Shown in pieces: positions 35,530 through 45,495 of a stretch of 64,000 nt of DNA (the first letter of the stretch is position 1; each line of letters opens with the position of its first letter). Location of the stretch: positions 248,001-312,000 of the forward strand of contig NZ_JASBAO010000001.1 in assembly GCF_029953265.1 (NCBI RefSeq), in the 5' to 3' direction. The notes below the pieces were generated by a model. It was given only the letters and a program-made list of their open reading frames with translations. It did no database searches and was not told the origin of the DNA. This DNA is from Commensalibacter oyaizuii (GTDB taxonomy: Bacteria; Pseudomonadota; Alphaproteobacteria; Acetobacterales; Acetobacteraceae). Position numbers and translations under genes: made by a program.

Positions 35530-38471
35530 GGATTTAACAAAGAGTCTGGATTGCTTTCTTGCGAAATCAATTCGACAGTTTCATTAGTTGGTAAGGTGTT
35601 AGGTTGAACCCCTGTAATGTTTTCTTCGACCTCTTGTAATACGGTAAGGATAGCGTCACGTACTATTGATAAACGTTTTTTATCCTGAATTTTCAAGCCA
35701 AACGCGTCCTTAACGTAAAAAACGTCCACAGCGCGAATGCCATATGTGGTGACGTGTGCTGAACTAATTTGTAGTTTTTGTTCTTTGATTGTTTTTGTAA
35801 CATCATAAAGCAATCCAATACGATCTCGACCGTTCACTTCGATGACGGTAAATCCGTTTGATGCCTGATTATCAATAACAACACGCGGGGGAACGTGGAT
35901 GGCACGCATCCGCCTTCCATACAGAGCATGACGATTATAATCGTGGATACGTTGTTCAATATCGATGGTATTATCCAGTGCAGATTGAATTAATTCCGAT
36001 ATTCGTTCCAAACGATGGGGTTCATCAAAAACATCTTCCGAAGCATCTTGAATCCAAAAAGTATCCAAGACCATACCATTGGTTAAGGTATGGATACGTG
36101 CATCAACGATGGATGCCCCAGCGATAGCCAATGCCCCAGAAATTTTAGAAAATAATCCAGAATGATCTGCGGCATATACCGTAACTTCTGTTACCCCTCG
36201 ATCGGGCAGTGGATGGGTCTGTATTGTCAGTAATGCGTTGTTTTTAGTTGCTTCTGTAATTAAATGAGCATGACGAAGATGTGTATTTTCATCAAAAGAT
36301 AACCAATAACTGGCATAACCTAAATTCATAAATTCGTTAATCGAAGACTGGGCAAGTTTTTGTGTATTTAGAAGTTTAGTTATATTTTGTTTAATTCGAT
36401 AAACGCGAGAATCTTGTTCAGGGGTGGCAAGACTGCCCTCCAAAACTTCAGCAACGCGGTTATATAGTTCGGTCAACAAGGTTGCTTTCCAAGCATTCCA
36501 AACTTTTTTATTAACAGCACGCATATCAGAAACGGTTAATAAAAATAGCAATCTTAGTCGTTCTGGGGACTGGATGGTATCAACCAGATCTAAAATGGTT
36601 TTTGGATCATCAATATCACGTTGAAAAGCGGTGTGGCTTAGCAATAAATGATGTAAAATTAACCATGAAACGGTATCTGCCTCTTCGGCGGTCATATTCA
36701 AGCGGGCACAAATATCCAGTGACATTTGAGAACCTAATTCGGAGTGGTCTGCGCCTCGACCCTTGCCCATATCGTGCAATAAAGTCGCCATATATAATGC
36801 TCGTTTTGATTGTACACCTTGCAACAATTTATGAGCAAATTGTAAATCGTCTTGGTAATATCCTGCCTCTAATAATGCCAATAACTTGGCAGCCTCAATA
36901 CTGTGCTGGTCAACCGTAAAGATGTGGTAGGTATCAAATTGCATTTGTCCTACTGTGCGACGCCACTCTGGCATTAACTGTCCTAAAATTCCAGTTTCAT
37001 TCAGAATATGCAGCCAATTCGTATTATATTGCTCATCTGGTGATGGTAATAGAATTGTTTTTTTATTTTCTACGTGGTCTTCATTATGTAATAATTTGTA
37101 TCTTGCCTTTGGTGACAAAGGTTTTGGCGTGTCACATAATAGATCTAGGAAGATTTTTGCTGCTTCTTCGTTTCCACGTAAGGAAGCAGCCCCACGTTCC
37201 CATCGAATAAGTTGATGAATAGCCAGTGGGTGAATTGCACGTTTTTCTGTTTGTGCGCATTTAAGTAATCGCATCATTTCAATTGGGTCTTGGGCAAAAG
37301 AAATATGCGCAGTTGGCAATATCTTTCCTTCAAGTAAAGTACACCCTGTATGAGGAATAAATTTACCGTTTTCAAACTTATTCAGCTTAGTTTTTTGCGT
37401 GTGAAGGGTTAATGCTGATTCAATGACATAGGTCAAACGTTGTACTTCCCTAGCAGTTAGGAAGTAATGGCGCATAAAACGTTCAACTCCGACTTGTTTA
37501 CCATGCTTAGTATAACCCATGCGTCCGCCAACAACGGGTTGCATATCAAAGGTTAGACGATCCTCGGCCCGACCAGCGATATAATGTAATTGAAAACGTA
37601 CTGTCCATAAAAAATTATGGGCGCGACGAATGCGGTTAATTTCCTGATCCGTCAATAAATTAAGGTCTCGTATCCTTGGAGTAATAAAATCAGAAAATTG
37701 ATCCATTCCCAAAGTAAAGCGATATTCCCAATAAATGGTCTGTAAATCTCTAAGACCTCCACGTCCCTCTTTTATATTTGGTTCTACCAAATAGGGAGTT
37801 TCACCAAATTTCTGATGACGTGCATGGCGTTCTTTGTTTTTTTCTAAGATAAAACGTGATGAACCGATTTCCTCACATAAATGTTTAAATTGAGGAATAA
37901 ATTGATCAAAAAGTTCTTTATGCCCACTGATAAATCTTGAATCTAATAATGCAGTAAGAACGGTTACATCTTCTTTTGCCGTTGCAAGGCATTGTGGAAT
38001 TGAACGAATAGCATGCCCAATTTTGAGTCCCATATCCCACAAAAAATATAAATGAAGCTCAATTGTATCCAATAACTCTTTTGAGGGATGTTCAGAGGTT
38101 AGAAATAATATGTCCAGATCACTGAAAGGTGCTAAGCATTTTCGACCATATCCGCCTGTGGCAACTAGGGCAATAAAATTTGATTCTTGGTTAGAAGTAA
38201 GCAATTTTTTGTAAATTAGATCAAATAAAACGGTCATCAGACCATCAATATAAGAGGTCAGTTGTCTTGTTGCTTGCAATCCTGGCAGTCGGTATAATTC
38301 AAAATCACTGCGTACTTTAGACTGAACTCTTCCCACGGCACGACGAAAGATTTGCAACAACTCATCCCGGCATAGTTCGGGATTTTCAGTCAAAGTTTTT
38401 TTTATATAGTTGCGGAAATCTTCAGTTGCCTGTTGCGGATTAGAGGAGATATCGGGAAGAGGATGCTTCAA
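35526..38471 (-). CDS. glnD: [Protein-PII] uridylyltransferase / uridylyl-removing enzyme
   Basis: GlnD senses glutamine and adds or removes UMP on PII signalling proteins, linking nitrogen status to metabolism. The 981-residue chain shows the nucleotidyltransferase site GGYGRKCLAPFSDLDILFLT (about residues 107-126) and the GlnD-specific EGRGGLRDLQTIYWEYRF. It also has an HD hydrolase domain (LLHDMGKGRGADHSELG) and two ACT domains for glutamine sensing (from VTVYAADHSGLFSKI and from IEVNGRDRIGLLYDV). All key motifs are intact. No glnB is adjacent. It is followed upstream by mutS on the same strand, 66 bases away. Confidence 0.97.
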   Translation of the reverse strand: MKHPLPDISSNPQQATEDFRNYIKKTLTENPELCRDELLQIFRRAVGRVQSKVRSDFELYRLPGLQATRQLTSYIDGLMTVLFDLIYKKLLTSNQESNFIALVATGGYGRKCLAPFSDLDILFLTSEHPSKELLDTIELHLYFLWDMGLKIGHAIRSIPQCLATAKEDVTVLTALLDSRFISGHKELFDQFIPQFKHLCEEIGSSRFILEKNKERHARHQKFGETPYLVEPNIKEGRGGLRDLQTIYWEYRFTLGMDQFSDFITPRIRDLNLLTDQEINRIRRAHNFLWTVRFQLHYIAGRAEDRLTFDMQPVVGGRMGYTKHGKQVGVERFMRHYFLTAREVQRLTYVIESALTLHTQKTKLNKFENGKFIPHTGCTLLEGKILPTAHISFAQDPIEMMRLLKCAQTEKRAIHPLAIHQLIRWERGAASLRGNEEAAKIFLDLLCDTPKPLSPKARYKLLHNEDHVENKKTILLPSPDEQYNTNWLHILNETGILGQLMPEWRRTVGQMQFDTYHIFTVDQHSIEAAKLLALLEAGYYQDDLQFAHKLLQGVQSKRALYMATLLHDMGKGRGADHSELGSQMSLDICARLNMTAEEADTVSWLILHHLLLSHTAFQRDIDDPKTILDLVDTIQSPERLRLLFLLTVSDMRAVNKKVWNAWKATLLTELYNRVAEVLEGSLATPEQDSRVYRIKQNITKLLNTQKLAQSSINEFMNLGYASYWLSFDENTHLRHAHLITEATKNNALLTIQTHPLPDRGVTEVTVYAADHSGLFSKISGALAIAGASIVDARIHTLTNGMVLDTFWIQDASEDVFDEPHRLERISELIQSALDNTIDIEQRIHDYNRHALYGRRMRAIHVPPRVVIDNQASNGFTVIEVNGRDRIGLLYDVTKTIKEQKLQISSAHVTTYGIRAVDVFYVKDAFGLKIQDKKRLSIVRDAILTVLQEVEENITGVQPNTLPTNETVELISQESNPDSLLNP

Positions 38472-38537
38472 TTTTTTAGACCAAGTTACGTAAAAATTTA
38501 ATGATACAGTAATGAATATTATTTGGGAAGGGTTGCC

Positions 38538-41156
38538 CTATTTATCAATGATTTTTTTAAGTTCGTACAGAATATTTAATGATTGTTTGGGGGTAAGTTC
38601 ATTGGGATCAATTTTTTTTAACATATTGCGTAGTAACTCATGTTCTTTAGAAACTGCTTTTTGTTTAGTATTTTCCAACTCTGTGTGGGGTAGAGGTAAG
38701 GTGATTTGTTCACTATTGCGTTGATTTTCAAGCATATCTAATAAATATTGTGCACGCTTTAAGGTCTGTTGTGGAACGCCAGCTAGTTCGGCAACATGGA
38801 TACCCCAACTATGTTCTGCGGCCCCTGGGATGACTTCATATTGGAATATAATCTTGTTTTTCCATTCTTGTACCTTCATGGTAAATGGTTTCAGACAGTG
38901 TAAATGTTGGGTTGATTTTACCAATTCATGAAAATGTGTGGCAAAAATGGTGCGACATTGAATGGTGTTATGTAATGATTCCAACATTGCCCATGCAATT
39001 GCCAATCCATCCAAAGTTGATGTTCCACGCCCAATTTCATCAATCACAACCAAGGATTTTGGGCCTGCTTGATGTAATATTGACGCAGCTTCTGTCATTT
39101 CGACCATGAAGGTAGATCGCCCATGAGCCAGATCATCAGATGCGCCCACCCTGGAAAATAAATGATCAACAATACCAATATCTGCTTGTGCGGCGGGTAC
39201 GGGCAATCCGCTTTGTGCCAAAATCACGCTCAGGGCAACTTGGCGCAGAAATGTTGATTTTCCTGCCATGTTCGGACCTGTTAGTAACATAACCCGTTTA
39301 TCATCAGACAGATCGCATGAGTTAGGCGTAAATGTTGTTTGATGGCGTATGGCTGCTTCAACAACGGGATGTCTGCATTCTTTTAACTTAAAATTGGTAT
39401 CGTTTGTTAGGGTTGGTACACACCAATGATGAGAGGCATATAAGGTTGCACATGATTGTAGCACATCGATAATTGCCATTGCATTAGCAAGTATAGGGAT
39501 TTGCTCATCTTGAAGAACGTGTTCAATCAGTGTGTAAAACAATGATTTTTCACGTTCAGCTGCCAGCATACTTGCTTCTAGTATTTTTTCGCTAAGCTCA
39601 TTTAATTCTACTGTTGTAAAGCGCGATAAATTAGCAGTTCCCTGTCTTAATATAACATCAGGATGATCGCGCAGTTTGCTGCTGTTGGAGTTCGTAACCT
39701 CTATAATGTATCCCAGTTGATTGCTGTGCTTAATTTTTAGTGTATTGATATTGTATTTTTCTTGATATTTTTTTTGCAGTGCAATGATGATTTGGTGGCT
39801 ATGATCGCGCAATCTGCGATAAGAATCTAATTCCTTGTCATATCCTTCTTTGATCATCATCCCTTCTTCAATTTTTAAAGGAGGATTTTCTTCTAGGGAT
39901 TCTGTCAGTTTTTGTAAAACTGTATCACCGAAAAGCAAACGTTGATGAATTGTTTGAATAAGCCTGCATGACCGACCTGTTTCTTGCTCGATTTTTTTTA
40001 AAACTATGGCAAGATCACGTGCAATTCGCAAACCATTACGAATAGAAGATAAATCTCTGGGTTGGCCTCTACCCAATGAAAGACGTCCTAAGGATCGTGA
40101 CAGATCGGGCGATCCTTTAAGAGTGTTGCGTAATTCTAATAATAGGGGGGTATTTTGCTGAAGATAAATCCAGCCTTCTTGTTTTGCTCTAATTTGTTCG
40201 ATTTTAGTTGATGGTGATGATAACCAATGCGCTAATAAACGGGCACCAGGAGCAGTGATCGTATGGTCAACGCTGGAAAATAGGGTAAAGTCTTGTTGTC
40301 CTTCTTTGTTTTGTAATATTTCCAAACTACTGCGTGTTGCAGGATCAATGGCCAGAATACTCTGATAATTTTGTAATTGTGGCCTTGATAGTTGAGGGAT
40401 ACGACCAGATTGTGTTTTTTGGATATAATACACCAACTCGTAACTGGCGATTGTTTCTTCTTGGGTAAAATCTCCCAAGGCATTAAAGGAGTTTACATTA
40501 AATAACGTTGCTAGTTCCTGTTGTGCTGTCTTAAAACTATGAAGATGGCTCAAGGATGTTTTGATAGTTTCATGTTTTTCTAAGACAAAGTCTTTAGGGG
40601 CTAAAATTTCAGATGGATTAACACGAGCCAATAGATCTTGTAATTGGGGTTGGACAATGGATGTTGTTTCAAAAATACCTGTTGAAATATCAATCCATGC
40701 AATTCCTAGATGTGGGGTTTTAGATTTTGCTTGGGGGATAATACTTAAAATATAGTTCGCTTGAGTAGCATTTAGTAATTCATCTTCTGTTAAGGTGCCA
40801 GGGGTGATTAAACGAACGATAGCTCTGGCCAAAGGACCTTTTTGCCCCTTGGGGCGATTAGCTGGACTTTCAACTTGTTCAGCAACAGCGACTTTAAATC
40901 CTTTTTTTATCAAACGAGATAAATATGTAGATGCGGTTCCCACGGGAACCCCGCACATGGGTATAGGTTGTTCTGCATGCGTCCCACGAGCCGTCAAGGC
41001 AATGTCCAAGGCATTGGCTGCGGCTTCTGCGTCTGTAAAAAACAATTCAAAGAAATCACCCATGCGAAAAAATAGCAATGCGTCTGGTTGTTCTTTTTTA
41101 AGTGCGAACCATTGCGCCATAACAGGGGTGGCACCTTCTGAGGATGGAATTGTCAT
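38538..41156 (-). CDS. mutS: DNA mismatch repair protein MutS
   Basis: MutS binds mismatches as a dimer and recruits MutL. The 872-residue protein has the N-terminal mismatch-binding motif in DALLFFRMGDFFELFFTDA (the Phe-x-Glu wedge is DFFELF), core and clamp domains, and the ATPase with Walker A LLTGPNMAGKSTFLRQ. It also has the VVIDEIGRGTSTLDGLAIAWA motif and a C-terminal tail ending in NELTPKQSLNILYELKKI, typical of the tetramer-forming segment. All family motifs appear intact. It lies between glnD and murJ on the same strand. Confidence 0.97.
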   Translation of the reverse strand: MTIPSSEGATPVMAQWFALKKEQPDALLFFRMGDFFELFFTDAEAAANALDIALTARGTHAEQPIPMCGVPVGTASTYLSRLIKKGFKVAVAEQVESPANRPKGQKGPLARAIVRLITPGTLTEDELLNATQANYILSIIPQAKSKTPHLGIAWIDISTGIFETTSIVQPQLQDLLARVNPSEILAPKDFVLEKHETIKTSLSHLHSFKTAQQELATLFNVNSFNALGDFTQEETIASYELVYYIQKTQSGRIPQLSRPQLQNYQSILAIDPATRSSLEILQNKEGQQDFTLFSSVDHTITAPGARLLAHWLSSPSTKIEQIRAKQEGWIYLQQNTPLLLELRNTLKGSPDLSRSLGRLSLGRGQPRDLSSIRNGLRIARDLAIVLKKIEQETGRSCRLIQTIHQRLLFGDTVLQKLTESLEENPPLKIEEGMMIKEGYDKELDSYRRLRDHSHQIIIALQKKYQEKYNINTLKIKHSNQLGYIIEVTNSNSSKLRDHPDVILRQGTANLSRFTTVELNELSEKILEASMLAAEREKSLFYTLIEHVLQDEQIPILANAMAIIDVLQSCATLYASHHWCVPTLTNDTNFKLKECRHPVVEAAIRHQTTFTPNSCDLSDDKRVMLLTGPNMAGKSTFLRQVALSVILAQSGLPVPAAQADIGIVDHLFSRVGASDDLAHGRSTFMVEMTEAASILHQAGPKSLVVIDEIGRGTSTLDGLAIAWAMLESLHNTIQCRTIFATHFHELVKSTQHLHCLKPFTMKVQEWKNKIIFQYEVIPGAAEHSWGIHVAELAGVPQQTLKRAQYLLDMLENQRNSEQITLPLPHTELENTKQKAVSKEHELLRNMLKKIDPNELTPKQSLNILYELKKIIDK

Positions 41157-41239
41157 ATCAACTCGATTATTTTACAAACAAAATAAATAACTATATGTCT
41201 AATGAAAATAATTTAACGGGGATTGTCAAATTGATTCTC

Positions 41240-42793
41240 TTACTTTTTGGTTAATTTTTGTTTCAATTTTGTGAATGTTTGTTGCAAATTGATAATTTTA
41301 AGACTATGCAACATGATCCCATAAGTAAGGGCACCGATGCAGGTAAGGCTGGTAACCGCAAATAAGCGATATAAAATAGTATTTTCAGGAATATGATGAA
41401 ATAGAAAAACCATTAGCAATGTTATAACAACACTCATAATAACAGCAGAAAAGACCATTCCCCCGATACGCTTCATTAAGGCCATAGGAAGATAGAGCGC
41501 ATCTCGTTTCCATAAAATAAAGGATAGAAAACCAACATTGGCAATAGCTGCCAAGCTGCTGGCCAAAGGAGGACCCATATGTTCCAAAGGTTTCATCAAT
41601 ATAAGATTTAAAATCAGGTTAAGAGCAATGGTTACCATGCCAATTTTTACTGGTGTTGATGTATCTCCACGCGCAAAAAAGCCAGGTGATAGTACTTTTA
41701 TTAGTACGAAAGCAGGTAATCCAATAGCGTATGTTTGTAAAGATTGTGCCGATGCATAGACATTGTTTACCGTAAAAGCACCATGTCCAAATAATGTCGA
41801 AATAATGGGTATGGATAAAGTAAATAATCCAAAAGCAGCAGGAATTGTTAATAATAGGCTATAATCAATTGCTTTATTTTGCACGTCATAGGCGCCATTT
41901 TTATTTCCTTTGCTAATTTCTTTGGTCAGAATAGGTAAAAGTGTTGTTCCCGCAGCAGCACCTAAGACACCTAGTGGTAATTGATTAATACGATCTGCGA
42001 AATACATAACGGATACGCTGCCAGCGGGTAATAACGTTGCTATGATCGTGTCAATCGTCAGGTTAATTTGTGTAATACCGCTACCAACAATGCCTGGGGC
42101 CATTTTTTTAAATAATTGCCGAATATCTTTGGTAAGTTTTGGGATTTGCGGTGTGATTTTTAAACCTGCTTTCCAAGCTGCAATCCATAAAATACCCAAC
42201 TGAATAACACCAGATAAAGTAACGCCCGTGGCGGCAGCCCACGCAGCATTTGGCATTAAAGGTGTCAACCACAAAAGGGCTGCAATTCCTACAATATTAA
42301 AACTGACATAAGCTGCTGCTGCAATGCCAAAGCGATGTAAACTGTTTAGGACACCTGCAACCAAAGCGGCTGCACATATCAACACCATATATGGGAAAGT
42401 AATACGACTTAAAATAACAGCTTCTTGAAAGCGATGAGCGTCGTAGGTAAATCCAGGTGCAATAACCCTAACAATTTCAGGCATAAATATTTCACCTAAA
42501 ATTGTTAAAAACAGAAGGATTGTTACTAAAACACTAAAAGATTCGTTCGCAAAACGCTGGGCTTCTTTTTTATTTTGTTTTGTTAACGTAGACGTAAAAA
42601 GAGGGACGAAGGCAGCGTTAAAAGCACCCTCTCCAAACAGTCGTCGAAACATATTGGGCAGACGGAAGGCAACTTGATAGGCATCTTGCAAAGGGCTGGC
42701 CCCTAAAAAGGCTGCAAGCAATTGATCCCTGATTAGTCCTAATATGCGGCTGATCATTGTCCAGCTGCCAACCGTTAAAAAATTTTTTAACAT
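41240..42793 (-). CDS. murJ: Lipid II flippase MurJ
   Basis: MurJ (MviN) flips lipid II across the inner membrane for peptidoglycan synthesis. The 517-residue protein has about 14 predicted helices. The N terminus (TVGSWTMISRILGLIRDQLLA) carries the conserved region with the Arg of the central cavity, and RLPNMFRRLFGEGAFNAAFVP is a hallmark of MurJ. No soluble domain is present. It is 83 bases downstream of mutS's start region on the same strand but separated by AT-rich DNA. An essential function is expected. Confidence 0.96.
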   Translation of the reverse strand: MLKNFLTVGSWTMISRILGLIRDQLLAAFLGASPLQDAYQVAFRLPNMFRRLFGEGAFNAAFVPLFTSTLTKQNKKEAQRFANESFSVLVTILLFLTILGEIFMPEIVRVIAPGFTYDAHRFQEAVILSRITFPYMVLICAAALVAGVLNSLHRFGIAAAAYVSFNIVGIAALLWLTPLMPNAAWAAATGVTLSGVIQLGILWIAAWKAGLKITPQIPKLTKDIRQLFKKMAPGIVGSGITQINLTIDTIIATLLPAGSVSVMYFADRINQLPLGVLGAAAGTTLLPILTKEISKGNKNGAYDVQNKAIDYSLLLTIPAAFGLFTLSIPIISTLFGHGAFTVNNVYASAQSLQTYAIGLPAFVLIKVLSPGFFARGDTSTPVKIGMVTIALNLILNLILMKPLEHMGPPLASSLAAIANVGFLSFILWKRDALYLPMALMKRIGGMVFSAVIMSVVITLLMVFLFHHIPENTILYRLFAVTSLTCIGALTYGIMLHSLKIINLQQTFTKLKQKLTKK

Positions 42794-42848
42794 TCCTGCC
42801 TAATATTTCAGATGTATTTAAGATGATGTCAGAGATAAGAAACAATTC

Positions 42849-43352
42849 TTACATATCGTAAGATACGCGTTCAATAGCATTAATAAATCGTTTAGAGGAT
42901 GGACGTGTAATGCTGGAAAACCATTTATATAACTTGCCTTGACGGTTGATTATATATTTATAAAAGTTCCATCGAGGCTGGGCCAAAATTCCCCCTTGGG
43001 TGGATAACCAGTGAAATAAAGGTATTGCAGACTGACCTTTTACATGGCTTTTTTGGGAAAGCAGAAAGCCAACATTATAACGAGTAGAGCAAAAACGCTT
43101 AATTTCTTCACTTGAATCATATTCTTGTCCTCCGAAATCACCACTGGGTACTGCGATAATGGTTAATCCCCAGTTGCGATATAAAGACCATAAATCCTGT
43201 AAATCTTCATATTGTGGGGTAAATTTGCAACGTGAAGCTGTATTAACGATTAATAATGGTTTGCCACGATAATCATTTAAATTAATTGTTTTTCCAGAGA
43301 GTAGGGGTAAATCAAAGTCATAGGCTGTTTTTTTTGTCATATGATGATCCAT
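42849..43352 (-). CDS. Glutathione peroxidase family protein
   Basis: This 167-residue thiol peroxidase reduces hydroperoxides with glutathione or thioredoxin. The peroxidatic Cys42 lies in NTASRCKFTPQYEDLQDL, corresponding to the selenocysteine site in animal enzymes. The Gln of FGGQEYDSSEEI and the Trp of WNFYKYIINRQGKLYKWF complete the usual catalytic triad or tetrad. It has no signal peptide. The bacterial enzymes often use thioredoxin, so glutathione as donor is not certain, although gshB is in this window. It lies 15 bases past the gpsA end region on the same strand. Confidence 0.92.
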   Translation of the reverse strand: MDHHMTKKTAYDFDLPLLSGKTINLNDYRGKPLLIVNTASRCKFTPQYEDLQDLWSLYRNWGLTIIAVPSGDFGGQEYDSSEEIKRFCSTRYNVGFLLSQKSHVKGQSAIPLFHWLSTQGGILAQPRWNFYKYIINRQGKLYKWFSSITRPSSKRFINAIERVSYDM

Positions 43353-43367
43353 AGAATTTAGTTTTAT

Positions 43368-44327
43368 TTATTCGTTATTTAAAGGACGTGCCATTAAAAT
43401 ATGCTGCGCGTCCTTTACTGTAATTTTTTCGTTTAAAAGCTCAGAGACCATTTCAATAATAGGTGTATCAATATGATGATTTTTTGCCCTTTGCAAGATG
43501 GCAGGGGCAGTGGTAACCCCTTCTGCGACGGTTGTTCGATTTTGCAAAATATCGTGCAATTTTTTTCCTTGTCCCAGTTCTACCCCCAAAGAATAATTGC
43601 GCGAGCTTTGTCCTGTGCAGGTTAAAATCAAATCACCTAAACCCGCCAATCCCGATAACGTTGCAGGGTTTCCACCTAAACCAATGCTAAGACGTGACAG
43701 TTCTGCGATACCCCGTGTAATCAGCGATGCTCTGGCATTTTCACCAAGACCCGCACCCATGGCCGCACCAGCAGCGATGGCAAAGACGTTTTTTGCCGCT
43801 CCGCCAATTTCTACGCCAATGGGGTCGTTATTGGCATATAATCGAAAACTGGGAGAGGATAACGTTTCTGCTAATTCTTGGGCTAGATTTATATTTTTAG
43901 CAGCAATGACACTGGCAGTAGGATAACCTTTGGCAACTTCATGGGCAAAATTAGGGCCTGATAAAGCACCATGCAGACGATTAGGGAAAAATTCCTCTAG
44001 TATCTCTAATGGAAATTTTAATGTATTTAGTTCAACGCCTTTGCAGCATGCAATTAAAGGTGCATGGTCGGGTAATTCGGATAAAATCGAACGTAAATGT
44101 TGTAAAGGCACAGCCAACAAAATTAGATCAGCAGTTTTAGGAAAAAGATTGCTGACAGTGATGGATGGTGGAATGGGGATACAGTCCAATCTAGATAGGA
44201 TTTTAGTTTCTGGATTGGGTAGTTCTTTTCTGCTCCATAAATATACATTAGCCCCAGTTCGTTGAGCCTGAAGGGCTAAGGCAATTCCCCATGCACCTGC
44301 ACCAATAACAGCAATATTTATGGGCAT
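43368..44327 (-). CDS. gpsA: Glycerol-3-phosphate dehydrogenase [NAD(P)+]
   Basis: GpsA reduces dihydroxyacetone phosphate to sn-glycerol 3-phosphate for phospholipid synthesis. The N-terminal Rossmann motif VIGAGAWGIALALQ and the KGVELNTLKFPLEIL, GPNFAHEVAKG, IGGAAKNVFAIAAG and GLGDLILTCTG motifs are present. The frame is open to 44405, overlapping tsaD. The ATG at 44327 has AAGGATAG upstream and starts right at the Rossmann strand, giving 319 residues like E. coli (339). Only 4 bases separate it from the tsaD stop, so translation is likely coupled, an order common in alphaproteobacteria. Confidence 0.96.
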   Translation of the reverse strand: MPINIAVIGAGAWGIALALQAQRTGANVYLWSRKELPNPETKILSRLDCIPIPPSITVSNLFPKTADLILLAVPLQHLRSILSELPDHAPLIACCKGVELNTLKFPLEILEEFFPNRLHGALSGPNFAHEVAKGYPTASVIAAKNINLAQELAETLSSPSFRLYANNDPIGVEIGGAAKNVFAIAAGAAMGAGLGENARASLITRGIAELSRLSIGLGGNPATLSGLAGLGDLILTCTGQSSRNYSLGVELGQGKKLHDILQNRTTVAEGVTTAPAILQRAKNHHIDTPIIEMVSELLNEKITVKDAQHILMARPLNNE

Positions 44328-44331
44328 TGAA

Positions 44332-45450
44332 CTATCCTTTATGATGAATTCGTTGTGAAAGTTCTGACAAAGGCCATCGGGGGCGTGGCAGGATGGCGAT
44401 ATCATCTATGATCATATGGTTTTGCCTGGCTTGTTGCAATATTTCAATTGCGGCCCATCCAATCATAACCGCATTATCAGTGCAATATTGCATCGGTGGT
44501 GCAATGAAGGGCAAATTATACTTGTTGGCCAAGTTTAATAAATGATTACGTAGATACTTGTTGGCAGCAACCCCCCCAGCAGTTGCTAATAAACTGATAC
44601 CAGAGACCATTTGGATGGCATTTTCCAAGCGATTAAGGATGGATTGTGTGATGGTTTTTTGAAAACTTGCAGCAATATCAGCCGCTAGAGTGCGAGGTAA
44701 CGGTACTGTAGTATCATAATCACTTAGTAAGTTACCAACAGCCGTTTTTAAACCTGAAAAAGAAAAGTCACATCCTGGTCTGCCATATAATGGGCGAGGT
44801 AGGGCAAAACGATCTTCATCGCCTTCTTTGGCTAATACCTCTAGTGCAGGTCCTCCTGGCCAGGGTAATCCTAACATTTTTGCAACTTTGTCAAAGGCTT
44901 CACCCGCAGCATCGTCAATAGTCCCCCCTAAATGTCGATAATGTCCAACATCTGTTACTTCGATACATTGGCAGTGTCCGCCTGAGGTCAGTAATAAAAG
45001 ATAAGGGAATTGTACCTGTATATTAGATATGTTAGGGATTCTTACGGTTAATGCATGTGCCTCAATATGATTAATTGCAATAAAAGGTTTGTTTTGCGAT
45101 AAAGCCAAACCTTTGGCGAAACTACTGCCAACAATGACTCCACCAATTAATCCTGGACCACAAGTTGCAGCCACGGCATCAATTTCATTCCAACTGAGAT
45201 TAGAGGTGTTTATCATTTTTTCAACTAAGTTGCGTAAGTGATAAAGATGAGCTCGTGCTGCGATTTCTGGTACTACCCCGCCAAAACGAATATGTTCTTT
45301 TTGGGAATAAATTTGTTCAGAAATGATTGTTCCATCAGAACGAACCAAAGCACAAGCTGTGTCATCACAAGAAGATTCGATAGCAAGAATTGTAAAGCTG
45401 TTATTTGTTTTTATATGACTTTGGTGTATGGATGGCATAATATAAAGCAT
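44332..45450 (-). CDS. tsaD: tRNA N6-threonylcarbamoyladenosine transferase TsaD
   Basis: TsaD transfers the threonylcarbamoyl group to A37 of ANN-decoding tRNAs, with TsaB and TsaE. The metal-binding HIEAHALT motif, the ATPase-like ILAIESSCDDTACALV start and the QICDNAVMIG-like YCTDNAVMIGWAA end are present, as are GGTIDDAAGEAFDKVAKMLGL and FSFSGLKTAVGN. The 372-residue length is about 30 above E. coli; an internal ATG at 45438 is an alternative start, neither having a clear ribosome site. It diverges from hemC, with 45 bases between them, matching the common tsaD/hemC arrangement. Confidence 0.96.
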   Translation of the reverse strand: MLYIMPSIHQSHIKTNNSFTILAIESSCDDTACALVRSDGTIISEQIYSQKEHIRFGGVVPEIAARAHLYHLRNLVEKMINTSNLSWNEIDAVAATCGPGLIGGVIVGSSFAKGLALSQNKPFIAINHIEAHALTVRIPNISNIQVQFPYLLLLTSGGHCQCIEVTDVGHYRHLGGTIDDAAGEAFDKVAKMLGLPWPGGPALEVLAKEGDEDRFALPRPLYGRPGCDFSFSGLKTAVGNLLSDYDTTVPLPRTLAADIAASFQKTITQSILNRLENAIQMVSGISLLATAGGVAANKYLRNHLLNLANKYNLPFIAPPMQYCTDNAVMIGWAAIEILQQARQNHMIIDDIAILPRPRWPLSELSQRIHHKG

Positions 45451-45495
45451 TTTTTAAGTTAAAGATATCGATATCAAAGTATAAAGTACATCTTA